Positions 23,207 to 30,619 of a DNA stretch of 39,015 nucleotides are shown here, one piece after another. The translations under genes and the position numbers were made by a program. Under the pieces are notes generated by a model. That model saw only the letters and a program-made list of their open reading frames with translations, made no database searches and was not told the DNA's origin. Position 1 is the stretch's first letter, and the number at the start of each line of letters is the position of its first letter. The DNA is from Candidatus Peribacteria bacterium (GTDB taxonomy: Bacteria; Patescibacteriota; Gracilibacteria; UBA1369; LOWO2-01-FULL-3). The stretch is from contig CALRGV010000009.1 in assembly GCA_943358175.1 (NCBI GenBank), positions 1 to 39,015 on the forward strand, written 5' to 3'.

Positions 23207-25260
23207 AATCCAGCTCTCATGACGACCGGCTTACCATCATTTTTAATGCTTCTTTCAAGACGGGCTTGATCAGCACGCTTCTCAGCCTTTTCGATAAACT
23301 CTTTACCATTAGCTACTGTTCTTTCAACCGCCGCCTTGCCTTCTTTTGAGGCAATATCGTAGTATTCATTACCGACCTTCACAATGTAATCGGAAGAAGC
23401 AACGAGACTGTCGAGAGCACTTTGTCCTGCATCAGTGACAAAACGTCCCGCATCAAGGACACCACCTTTTACGTAGGTGGCAAGGAATCCTGCATTGAAA
23501 GCCAGCTTGTTCCATTGTTTGCCAGACCATTTACCGGCATCAGCCATTTGTTCATTTGTCCACTTCGCACCATTTGCAACCTGTTCGGCAACAGCGTCGT
23601 AGGCAATGAGACCGAGACCTTCGGCAATTTTCAAAGTTTGTTCTGCTTTAGCAGCAACGGCAGAGAAGGCCGCCTTGCCTTCTTTTGAGGCAATATCGTA
23701 GTATTCATTACCGACCTTCACAATGTAATAGGAAGAAGCAACGAGACTGTCGAGAGCACTTTGTCCTGCATCAGTGACAAAACGTCCCGCATCAAGGACA
23801 CCACCTTTTACGTAGGTGGCAAGGAATCCTGCATTGGAAGCCAGCTTGTTCCATTGTTTGCCTGACCATTTACCAGCATCAGCAACTTGTTCATTTGTCC
23901 ACTTCGCACCATTTGCAACCTGTTCGGCTATACCGTCATACCCGGCTTTTGCCAATTTATCCTGTGCTTCACCAAAATCGGCAGTTGCGTTCATCGCGCT
24001 TCTTACGGCACCTTTACCGGCATCAACTGCAGCGCTCGCACCCTGACCAACATCTTTCATGAATTCGCGCGCGGCAGCTCTAGGGTCGTTTGGATTTGCA
24101 GCCGCAACTTCAGTTTTAGCACGCTGTTCAGCCTCAGCTTTTGCTTTCGCTGCAGCTTCAGCTTTTGCGATATTTTCATTGGCTATCCTTTCGTTTTTAT
24201 CAATTTGTTTAACAAACATAGCTGCGAGATCAGCACTGCCCAAAATATCCTTCGAAGTTTTCAAGTCATCTTCATAGCTGGCAAGATTATATCCATCTGG
24301 ATCTTTTTGATCTGGGCCACCGAAGAGCTTATCCCATTTATCTACATATCCCTGAATTTTTTTAGTAACAAGGCTATAAACCGTATCTTCAATTACTTTA
24401 CTATTTTGCTCAGCAAAATTTGGATTAGCTTTCACGGTTTCAGCAAATTTTTTAGGATCTCTAGCAGTGGCAAGTACTGCTTCCCATGAGCCTTTATTCC
24501 CAGAACTCGATCCAAAAAGTGTTTCCCAATTATCGAGATAGAGCTTAACTTGATCACCAAGCTTGTCACGACTTCCTTTCATATCTGCAGTTTCATATTC
24601 ATTTCCTTCAGTGTCCAGAGTCTTATCTCCATCCTGAACAGGAGCGAATGTTTCTCCAAAAAAGCCTGCAATGGCTCCGGCAGTTTCAGGTCCTACTTTT
24701 CCATCAACATTTACTTTCAGTGCCTTTTGAAGTATCGAAACATCTTCAGAAGAAAAACCGGCAAGATTCAAACGATCATTGATTTTGCCCCAATCACTCT
24801 TTGCATATGATCTAATACGAATAGCATCCATGACAACATCTCGTCTATCAACGAGTTTCATAATTTGTTTTACACCATCTTGTTTTTCGAAGCCGTCAAG
24901 TTCCTTGGCAATATCGGCAGTTACAGCTTTAAGAGTTTCTGTATTTCCATCCTTGATACCTTGAACTTGTTTGATACGTTTATCTTTCAGAGCGTCAAGT
25001 TTTCCCTGAATTGCATCTGTCTGACGTGGATCAACTCCTCTAAACTCTCTTAATTTAGCCTCAATAAGACCAATTTTCTTTTGAACACCGCCTTCGTCCA
25101 CAATATTAGCCTTTGTATCAGGTTGTTTTCCCTGCAGCTCGCCTTCCTTTTGCTTAATTGCCTGAACAAGCTTGTCAGGAGCTCCACCTTCAGGTCCTGC
25201 AAAATAGGCAAGACGACTCTGGTGAAAAGATACCTTTGGAAAACAAAATAGATTTTTCAT
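23203..25260 (-). CDS. large alanine/lysine-rich helical repeat protein with peptidoglycan-binding-like segment
   Basis: 685 residues, family not recognised. The N-terminal third is rich in Lys, Asp and Gln and predicted helical. Residues ~170-205 (VSILQKALKVNVDGKVGPET) resemble a peptidoglycan-binding type 1 repeat. A coiled-coil stretch with many Ala/Glu/Lys lies near 360-400. The C-terminal part contains two near-identical blocks of about 86 residues, 113 residues apart (AEQVANGAKWTNEQ, then GKQWNKLA, TYVKGGVLDAGRFVTDAGQS and IVKVGNEYYDIASKEGKAA). They are coded by direct repeats at 23331-23589 and 23670-23928. No clear signal peptide is seen. It probably forms an operon with the small coiled-coil gene ending 6 bp upstream. 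A structural or envelope role is possible. Confidence 0.65.
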   Translation of the reverse strand: MKNLFCFPKVSFHQSRLAYFAGPEGGAPDKLVQAIKQKEGELQGKQPDTKANIVDEGGVQKKIGLIEAKLREFRGVDPRQTDAIQGKLDALKDKRIKQVQGIKDGNTETLKAVTADIAKELDGFEKQDGVKQIMKLVDRRDVVMDAIRIRSYAKSDWGKINDRLNLAGFSSEDVSILQKALKVNVDGKVGPETAGAIAGFFGETFAPVQDGDKTLDTEGNEYETADMKGSRDKLGDQVKLYLDNWETLFGSSSGNKGSWEAVLATARDPKKFAETVKANPNFAEQNSKVIEDTVYSLVTKKIQGYVDKWDKLFGGPDQKDPDGYNLASYEDDLKTSKDILGSADLAAMFVKQIDKNERIANENIAKAEAAAKAKAEAEQRAKTEVAAANPNDPRAAAREFMKDVGQGASAAVDAGKGAVRSAMNATADFGEAQDKLAKAGYDGIAEQVANGAKWTNEQVADAGKWSGKQWNKLASNAGFLATYVKGGVLDAGRFVTDAGQSALDSLVASSYYIVKVGNEYYDIASKEGKAAFSAVAAKAEQTLKIAEGLGLIAYDAVAEQVANGAKWTNEQMADAGKWSGKQWNKLAFNAGFLATYVKGGVLDAGRFVTDAGQSALDSLVASSDYIVKVGNEYYDIASKEGKAAVERTVANGKEFIEKAEKRADQARLERSIKNDGKPVVMRAGF
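23331..23928 (-). repeat. pair of 259-bp direct repeats within the large repeat protein gene
   Basis: Segment 23331-23589 recurs at 23670-23928 with only a few substitutions, an offset of 339 bp (113 codons). The near-identity at DNA level indicates recent duplication or gene conversion, and makes the locus prone to copy-number change or assembly collapse. Confidence 0.85.
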
Positions 25261-25266
25261 ATGATT

Positions 25267-25587
25267 TTATAGGTTATCAAGTTTAGTAAGTAATGATTCA
25301 GCGGCAGTGGATTCATTCACCTCCGCCTGTGCCTGAATGGCTTTGAGTTCAACTCGAACTAGTTCTTTCATATCTTCGGATGCTTTAATATTTATATCGG
25401 AAATAGCAGCTTCCTCTTGCTCTCTTATTTTTTGAACCTTAGCCTCCGCACCTGACAAAAGAACCTCCAGCTGGGAAGAAGCTTCAGCGGAAAGATAAGG
25501 AAGTATCTGTGTATAAATTTGTTTTTTCTCTACCGTCAAAACATTGCTTTGAGCGATCAAAGAAGAAAGTGAAGAAGAATCAGGCAT
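25267..25587 (-). CDS. small coiled-coil protein
   Basis: 106 residues, not recognised. The protein is acidic, predicted almost wholly helical, with heptad-like spacing in LLSGAEAKVQKIREQEEAAI and the Glu/Ala-rich C-terminal half. It has no cysteine, signal peptide or membrane segment. It lies 6 bp upstream of the large repeat protein on the same strand, so co-transcription and a joint role are likely. Codon use and composition are similar to the neighbours. Confidence 0.6.
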   Translation of the reverse strand: MPDSSSLSSLIAQSNVLTVEKKQIYTQILPYLSAEASSQLEVLLSGAEAKVQKIREQEEAAISDINIKASEDMKELVRVELKAIQAQAEVNESTAAESLLTKLDNL

Positions 25588-25671
25588 AGGATATTTTTAT
25601 TTTTATTTTTTTATTACCTATATTATAGCAAAAATAAGCCAAAATTTCAAGCCTATTCGCAGCTCCACAGC

Positions 25672-26145
25672 TTAAGCTAATTCTATTTCCTTCACATCCT
25701 TAACCACCTCCCCCGGATGTTCAGCGGGATTTACCTTGGTGTAGTGTTTTACGATTTTGCCCTCTCTATCAATCAAAAATGAATCTCTCTGAATGCCCAT
25801 GTATATTTTCCCGTACATGGATTTTTCCACCCAAACTCCATATTTTTCAATCACTTTTTTATCCACATCGGCCAGCAAAGGAAAATTCAATTTGTGAGCA
25901 GTGGCAAATTTTTTATGTGACTCTGTGCTGTCCGCACTCACACCCAGGACCTGCACTCCCAGGCCCCTCAATTTGCTTAATCTATCCCTGAAACACTGCG
26001 CCTCCAAAGTGCAACCAGAAGTCATATCTTTCGGATAAAAATATAAAAGTACAAAATCACCTTTGTAATCAGCCAGAGATCTCACTTCTCCATCCTGATC
26101 CTCCAGCTTGAAATCCGGTGCTTTCTTGTTTAACAATATTTTCAT
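25672..26145 (-). CDS. bcp: peroxiredoxin, BCP/PrxQ family
   Basis: 157 residues. Thiol peroxidase reducing hydrogen peroxide and organic hydroperoxides. The peroxidatic cysteine is Cys45 in MTSGCTLEAQC, where most members have TPGCT, so the usual Pro is Ser here. A second cysteine at 51 could resolve it, one residue later than the common Cys50. APDFKLEDQDG (9-19) and LLYFYPKD (33-40) are typical. It lies 2 bp from the DsbA-like gene on the same strand, an apparent redox operon. Confidence 0.94.
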   Translation of the reverse strand: MKILLNKKAPDFKLEDQDGEVRSLADYKGDFVLLYFYPKDMTSGCTLEAQCFRDRLSKLRGLGVQVLGVSADSTESHKKFATAHKLNFPLLADVDKKVIEKYGVWVEKSMYGKIYMGIQRDSFLIDREGKIVKHYTKVNPAEHPGEVVKDVKEIELA

Positions 26146-26147
26146 AA

Positions 26148-26924
26148 TTATTTGGTTTTTTCCTTCAAAATCGGCTCAATTACAGATTGGAATTTTTCGA
26201 AAGGCTGTGCGCCGCTTATTACTTGGCCATTAACGATAAAACCCGGAGTTCCATTAATTCCCGCGCTTTGTCCGGATTTCTGATCCGCGGCAATTTCATC
26301 CTTGAATTTATCGCTATCAAAACATTTCTTCAATTCAGCTTTGTTTATACCCAAGCTTACTGCAAATGTACTCATTACGTCATAATCAAATTTTCCATTC
26401 TGTACTGTCTCGAATAATTTGTCATGTACTTTAAAATAATCCACATTACCATTGGTCGAAAGACTACGCGCGCATTCCGCGAAAAGAGCGGAAGGATAAG
26501 CATAAGGATGGAAACTGAGAGGGAAGTCACGGAAGACCAGTTTTACTTTTCCTGTGTCTATATATTGAGCCTTTATTTTCGGGAAAGTTTCATTTTCAAA
26601 CACGCCACAATATGGACATTGATAGTCTGAGAATTCCACTATGGTTATTGGTGCGTTTTTTTCACCTAGAAATGCGTCATCATCACTGAAATCGCCGGTA
26701 ACAACTTTAGGTTTTTCAGCTTCTGCCTGAGCATCTGCGGATTTCTGCTGTTCTTTAGAGATATAAGCATCTATACCCTTGAAAACTTTTTCCTCTAGAG
26801 CACTATCGCTTACGCCACCATTAGACATCTTTAAACCAAAAAACACCAAGGAACCGGAAATAGCCACCGCCGCAAAAACCACCGCCGCAACAATTTTATT
26901 TGTACTTGTATCTGTGATAGACAT
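26148..26924 (-). CDS. DsbA-like thioredoxin-fold disulfide oxidoreductase, membrane-anchored
   Basis: 258 residues. The N-terminal membrane anchor lies near 10-31, followed by a charged Ala/Glu/Gln-rich linker. The thioredoxin-fold domain has its active site C-P-Y-C at Cys103-Cys106 (SDYQCPYCGVF), as in DsbA/BdbD/DsbG-type proteins. The cis-proline loop is GINGTPGFIV near 223-232. It probably oxidises or isomerises disulfides in exported proteins; the Cys-rich secreted protein at 6692 is a possible client (inference). No DsbB or VKOR partner is in the window. It is the first gene of the pair with bcp. Confidence 0.93.
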   Translation of the reverse strand: MSITDTSTNKIVAAVVFAAVAISGSLVFFGLKMSNGGVSDSALEEKVFKGIDAYISKEQQKSADAQAEAEKPKVVTGDFSDDDAFLGEKNAPITIVEFSDYQCPYCGVFENETFPKIKAQYIDTGKVKLVFRDFPLSFHPYAYPSALFAECARSLSTNGNVDYFKVHDKLFETVQNGKFDYDVMSTFAVSLGINKAELKKCFDSDKFKDEIAADQKSGQSAGINGTPGFIVNGQVISGAQPFEKFQSVIEPILKEKTK

Positions 26925-27022
26925 GGAATGAGAATTAAGAAATTTCCACCGAATTATAGTCCAAAGACTTTTACATTAAAAGCTTTAAATGTTAATTTTC
27001 TTTAGTAATTAAAAATTCCATC

Positions 27023-27787
27023 ATGAAATTAATCTCCTGGAACATAAATGGTCTACGCGCGGTTGAGAAGAAAGGTTTCATTGCATGGCTACACAAAGAG
27101 AAACCGGATATTATCGGTCTGCAGGAAATAAAGGGTCAGGAGCATCAATTTAGTAAAGAATTATTGGCGCCGGATCATTATCATGCTTATTTTAATCCGG
27201 CGCAGAGGAAGGGATATTCCGGCACGGCTATTTACACGAAAGTTCAACCGCACGAAATTTTGAATGGCTTTGGGGTGGAGAAATTTGATTGTGAAGGGCG
27301 TACGCAAATTGTTGATTATGGTGATTTTGTTTTTTTTAATATTTATTTTCCGAATGGGCAAAGGGATCAAGAAAGATTGAATTATAAAATGGAATTTTAC
27401 GATGTTGCTCTGAAATATTTTGATAAATGTGTGCAGGAAGGTAAAAAACTTTTCATCACCGGCGATTACAATACCGCTCACAAAGAAATAGATCTCGCCC
27501 GTCCAAAGGAAAATGAAATGACTTCCGGATTTTTGCCAATAGAAAGAAGATGGCTCGATAAACTGGTCGCTCACGGCTTCATCGACTGCTTCCGCGAATT
27601 CAATCAGACTCCGGAATGTTATACTTGGTGGAGTATGAGAGGGGGTGCGAGATATAGAAATGTGGGATGGAGAATTGATTATTTTTTCTGCTCAAAAAAC
27701 GCTCGCAGCATGGTGAAAGATTGTTACCATATGCCAAACGTCATGGGTTCGGATCATTGCCCGGTGGTGCTTTATATAGCAAAGTGA
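27023..27787 (+). CDS. xth: exodeoxyribonuclease III (AP endonuclease)
   Basis: 254 residues of the ExoIII/APE1 family. It incises abasic sites and trims 3' blocks. Catalytic-site motifs are ISWNINGLRA (4-13), DIIGLQEIKG near 29-38 (metal-binding Glu), GYSGTAIYTK near 65-74, FITGDYNTAHKEIDLARP near 146-163, WWSMRGGARYRNVGWRIDYFF near 201-221, and GSDHCPVV near 244-251 (catalytic His). It complements mutM in base-excision repair. A long hairpin and a GC-rich island follow. Confidence 0.96.
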   Translation: MKLISWNINGLRAVEKKGFIAWLHKEKPDIIGLQEIKGQEHQFSKELLAPDHYHAYFNPAQRKGYSGTAIYTKVQPHEILNGFGVEKFDCEGRTQIVDYGDFVFFNIYFPNGQRDQERLNYKMEFYDVALKYFDKCVQEGKKLFITGDYNTAHKEIDLARPKENEMTSGFLPIERRWLDKLVAHGFIDCFREFNQTPECYTWWSMRGGARYRNVGWRIDYFFCSKNARSMVKDCYHMPNVMGSDHCPVVLYIAK

Positions 27788-27828
27788 AAATTCAAAACTT
27801 TGAGCGAAAATTCTGTAAAGAACTGGAA

Positions 27829-27932
27829 GGGTAGTAAGCTTATGAGGTTCGAGTTCGTCGGGATGCTTTGGCTGTGACTTTCGTCACGCCTCGGCAAATT
27901 CCCGCTCGAAAACTCTATTCACATTACTACCC
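27829..27932 (-). other. long imperfect hairpin at the edge of the GC-rich island
   Basis: GGGTAGTAA (27829-27837) pairs with TTACTACCC (27924-27932). Further in are GAG/CTC, TTCGAG/CTCGAA, CGGGA/TCCCG, TTTG/CAAA and GTGAC/GTCAC. On the minus strand the apical loop is GAAA, a stable GNRA tetraloop, so the folded RNA is more likely the minus-strand one, at the 3' side of the small Cys/His gene pair. It could equally serve both strands. Confidence 0.55.
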
Positions 27933-28017
27933 AACCAGTCATGGTCACCTGTCTCTCCGCGAGGCTCGCCCCATCAGGGGGTCATCGCCGTGCGGAATTT
28001 AAGTTTGTGCTGCCCAG

Positions 28018-28218
28018 CTAGACGTTGCGGTACGAACCGCTGTCGCGCTTGCTCATTGCCGCACGACCCGTGGACGGGGCGCGGTCATACTGGGAGTCCA
28101 ACTTCGCGTAGTGGTCCGCCAGGTCCTTCTTCTGGACCTGGTGACGCTTGCGACAGTTGTGATGGGTACAGGTGACCATCTGCAGGCCGAGGGCCTTCTG
28201 CTTAGCTGAAAGACTCAT
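28018..28218 (-). CDS. small Cys/His protein, putative zinc-binding (A)
   Basis: 66 residues, basic. It has CTHHNC at 17-22, then His26 and His36, a pattern that could hold one zinc ion (CX4C...H). The rest is Lys/Arg/Gln-rich and probably helical. A clear Shine-Dalgarno AGGAG stands nine bases before the ATG. The gene follows 54 bp after its apparent paralogue (28273-28569), with which it shares the CxxxC...LxxH layout. Family not recognised; a nucleic-acid-binding role is a guess from charge and size. GC-rich codon use sets it apart from the window. Confidence 0.55.
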   Translation of the reverse strand: MSLSAKQKALGLQMVTCTHHNCRKRHQVQKKDLADHYAKLDSQYDRAPSTGRAAMSKRDSGSYRNV

Positions 28219-28272
28219 TGGACACTTCTCCTGTCATAGGCGCTTGCGCCTGGGTTGTTGTGATGACCCCTC

Positions 28273-28569
28273 CTAGAAACGGAGGTTCTGGATCGCGACG
28301 CCGCGGCTGAGTTGGGCGACGACACGCTGACGCTGACAGCGGCTCTCGTGACTCTTGCCCTCGAAAGCAGTCTTGAGGCTCTTCATCATGCCGGGCGGCA
28401 GACCGTCCTTCTTGGCGATGAGGCGGAGCTTGTCGTTTTCCTTGTCGCGGCGATGCTTGTTGAGCTCACCGGGATGGAACTTGACGCCGCAGCACTCGCA
28501 CTTGATGAACCGATTCGCCTTGCGGAAACGATTCTCCTCGATGAAATAATTCTCGCCGGTATTGAACAT
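28273..28569 (-). CDS. small Cys/His protein, putative zinc-binding (B)
   Basis: 98 residues, strongly basic. The cluster KCECCGVKFHPGELNKHR near 23-40 has CX2C followed by His in a C2H2-like spacing, and a later His/Cys pair (KSHESRC) could complete a site. The middle (DGLPPGMMKSLKTAFEGK) is conserved-looking but unknown. AGGAG lies five bases before the ATG. It is the first gene of the two-gene minus-strand unit in the GC-rich island. It lacks recognisable homology by eye to named zinc-finger families. Confidence 0.55.
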   Translation of the reverse strand: MFNTGENYFIEENRFRKANRFIKCECCGVKFHPGELNKHRRDKENDKLRLIAKKDGLPPGMMKSLKTAFEGKSHESRCQRQRVVAQLSRGVAIQNLRF

Positions 28570-28729
28570 GGAAACTCCTGACAGGTGAATCCAAGCGACT
28601 TAACGCTCGGGGTTTGGTTGCTGAAATGTGAAAATCTGTTACTACCCTAGTTGTCAAATCATGAACGGCCGAACTTCGACCGCTCATAAATTACTTTAGA
28701 GGGGAGTTACTGACCTTCACGAACAGGTA

Positions 28730-28756
28730 GGGTACTAGAAAATAGAGAAATGTCAA
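28730..28756 (-). promoter_or_regulatory. candidate promoter of the Cys/His gene pair
   Basis: On the minus strand TTGACA (28756-28751), a spacer of about 16 bp, then TACCCT. The leader would be about 150 nt and include the hairpin at 28666-28688. A second TTGACA, just downstream of the hairpin and upstream of GGGTAGTAA, is an alternative. Confidence 0.35.
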
Positions 28757-28826
28757 GCTATAAGCCAAGATTTTAACGAATGTAATGAAATGCTCACTTA
28801 TTCGTATTCAAAAATAGACTATCCGC

Positions 28827-28855
28827 TAGACACTTAATTGATTAAAATCTAGTAT
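28827..28855 (+). promoter_or_regulatory. promoter of the secreted-protein gene
   Basis: TAGACA (28827-28832), 17-bp spacer, TAGTAT (28850-28855). The leader would be about 18 nt. Confidence 0.45.
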
Positions 28856-28879
28856 GAATACATCATTAACCAAAATTAT

Positions 28880-29404
28880 ATGAAATTCCAACGTCTCCTA
28901 AGCATCGTCACTATTGCCGCAATGACATTTTTAGTAAGCAGTACTAGCGTATTTGCCGAGGAGCAAGTACTAACTATCAGTTTTCAAGCAAACGTACTCA
29001 AAGACATGGATGACGATACTAGTGTTATCAAGAATAAATATGTGAATATGTACAAAGTTAAAGTGGTTGGTAATGACTACGTAGGTACGCGCGTTAAAAC
29101 CCTCAGTACAGGCAAAGATGGCTATCAGGCTGTTTTTACTATTAAACCTGGAGAGGCGGTGCATTTTATTGCCTTCAAAAACAAAGCAACCGCAAAAAAG
29201 GCTAAAAACAAAATCAAAATGACTGATGATTTCTATGGTGTACCACCAATGAAAAACTTTTCTGTAGCCGGCAAGCCAATGGAACTATGCACTACGGCCG
29301 GAGTTGATTTTGAAAACAAACTTACTGACTCTGCTACGGGAATCACCCTTTGCACCGAAGGCGAAAATGGCTATATCCAAGGAAATTTAGAGTTAACTAA
29401 ATAA
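28880..29404 (+). CDS. secreted hypothetical protein
   Basis: 174 residues. A signal peptide with basic start (MKFQR), hydrophobic core to about residue 24 and the cleavage-like site VFA-EE is clear. The mature part is mixed beta-strand, lysine-rich in the middle (NKATAKKAKNKIKM), with two cysteines (in MELCTTAG and ITLCTEGE) that could form a disulfide. No domain is recognised. It is monocistronic, between its own promoter and a strong terminator shared with the convergent aminopeptidase gene. Confidence 0.7.
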   Translation: MKFQRLLSIVTIAAMTFLVSSTSVFAEEQVLTISFQANVLKDMDDDTSVIKNKYVNMYKVKVVGNDYVGTRVKTLSTGKDGYQAVFTIKPGEAVHFIAFKNKATAKKAKNKIKMTDDFYGVPPMKNFSVAGKPMELCTTAGVDFENKLTDSATGITLCTEGENGYIQGNLELTK

Positions 29405-29419
29405 ATTAAGCACTCAGAA

Positions 29420-29453
29420 AAGCCTCGCAAAGATTTTCTTACGAGGCTTTTTT
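29420..29453. terminator. bidirectional intrinsic terminator
   Basis: AAGCCTCG (29420-29427) pairs with CGAGGCTT (29442-29449), with an inner AAGA/TCTT. Plus-strand T residues follow the right arm, and A residues precede the left arm, so it can stop both the secreted-protein gene and the aminopeptidase gene. Confidence 0.82.
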
Positions 29454-29457
29454 AATT

Positions 29458-30552
29458 CTAATTTAAAAATTCAAATCTCTTATCAATCCACTTGGTTTTT
29501 GAATAAACCTTTTTGCCATCGAAATATAATTCCGCACCGGCCCATTCAAAACGATAAATCATATCCCAATGGATATTTGAGTCATTGCCATTTGGGCATT
29601 CTTCATAACATCTTCCCAGAGCCATATGCAGACTCTTGCCCATTTTTTCATCGAATAAAATCTGGCGCGTTCCTTGTTTAATATTATTATTTAAACCAAA
29701 AGCGAATTCTCCGTGATATCTTGCACCTGGATCCGTATTCAAAATCTCCGTCAAAGCTTTTTGATTATTTGACTCCTCCTTGATCACTTTTCCATCCTTC
29801 ATCCACAATTTTACCCAGTCAAAATCCTGTGATTGATAATGAGTTGGTACATTAAAACGGATTGTTCCATTCGCTGAAGTTCTTACCGGAGCAGTAAATA
29901 TTTCTCCATCTGGGAGATTGCGTTTTCCACAGCAAGTTTTCCACTTCTGCCCAGCAATTGAAAGAGTCATGTCCGTTTCCTCCCCAGTCACTCTTACTTC
30001 TTTTACTTTCAACATTAGCTCCTTAAATTTAATCTGCATTTTTTCTTCCTCTTTCCAATTCAAAAGACAAGAATCGAAAACAAATTCCTCCCATTCATCC
30101 AAGCTTTTTTTTGCAAGCATCGCTGAGGCAATCGTAGGATAATAGAAAAGGCACCAACGTTTTTTATGTAGAATTTCACCGAGAATTTTGCGAGATTTCT
30201 GCACTGTTTGAATTTTTTTAATATCCACATCAGTCATCTCGTAAGGGTTTGCATCAGCCACAATTTGAACCATCGCATCATAACTTTCCGCCACTTTTTT
30301 ATCCAAATCACTCAGGTATTCCATCTGCTCTTTATTAGCATGATCAAAGAAGACTTTGCTCATTTCATCATGAGAGAATCTCACGTCTACTTGGATTGCA
30401 CCCGCTTTTATACATTCACGATAAAGCTCTTTGATTAGAGGATAACTATCGAATCCATAACCGCGCAAAAGAATTTTTTCACCTTTTTTTACAGCAATGG
30501 AATAGTTTGTAATTACATCCGCCAGCTTTGCTAATTTGTGTTTATCTACCAT
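29458..30552 (-). CDS. M29-family metalloaminopeptidase (AmpS/AmpT type)
   Basis: 364 residues, near the family length. A two-metal aminopeptidase removing N-terminal residues from peptides. Metal ligands can be placed: the Glu of NLPDGEIFTAP, the Glu of ARYHGEFAFGLN, and the His/Tyr and His/Asp pairs of SLHMALGRCYEE and SNIHWDMIY. The N-terminal GEKILLRGYGFDSYPLIKEL is typical. The family does best in thermophiles but is widespread. It is cytoplasmic. It follows the proline operon on the same strand, and peptide turnover could supply amino acids alongside it (inference). Confidence 0.92.
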   Translation of the reverse strand: MVDKHKLAKLADVITNYSIAVKKGEKILLRGYGFDSYPLIKELYRECIKAGAIQVDVRFSHDEMSKVFFDHANKEQMEYLSDLDKKVAESYDAMVQIVADANPYEMTDVDIKKIQTVQKSRKILGEILHKKRWCLFYYPTIASAMLAKKSLDEWEEFVFDSCLLNWKEEEKMQIKFKELMLKVKEVRVTGEETDMTLSIAGQKWKTCCGKRNLPDGEIFTAPVRTSANGTIRFNVPTHYQSQDFDWVKLWMKDGKVIKEESNNQKALTEILNTDPGARYHGEFAFGLNNNIKQGTRQILFDEKMGKSLHMALGRCYEECPNGNDSNIHWDMIYRFEWAGAELYFDGKKVYSKTKWIDKRFEFLN

Positions 30553-30619
30553 ATGTTTTTAGAATTAGATTTGGAAACATCATCGAATATAACATGGAAG
30601 CATTAGTGTCCCCAAATAG

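Larger units (their letters stand above)
27828..28648. mobile_element. putative GC-rich inserted island bounded by AGGGTAGTAA inverted repeats
   Basis: AGGGTAGTAA (27828-27837) and its reverse complement TTACTACCCT (28639-28648) bracket a block much richer in GC than the rest of the window. It holds two small Cys/His proteins, and an extra 9-bp copy lies at 27924-27932. The genes inside have strong AGGAG sites, unlike the neighbours. No transposase is encoded, and high GC continues to about 28690. Non-autonomous insertion is the reading; an assembly chimera is the alternative. Confidence 0.4.
28570..28879. other. long divergent intergenic region between island and secreted-protein gene
   Basis: It contains the leader and promoters of the minus-strand Cys/His genes. 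On the minus strand there is an 11-bp hairpin with two G-U pairs (GAGCGGTCGAA with TTCGGCCGTTC, 28688-28666). A plus-strand promoter at 28827-28855 serves the next gene. Base composition falls from GC-rich to AT-rich at about 28690. Confidence 0.5.

Noticed and set aside
28312-28581. 89-codon plus-strand frame in the GC-rich island, rich in Leu/Ala
   Set aside because: It is antisense to the Cys/His gene 28273-28569, which has a good AGGAG site and coherent Cys/His pattern; GC-rich DNA gives long shadow frames.
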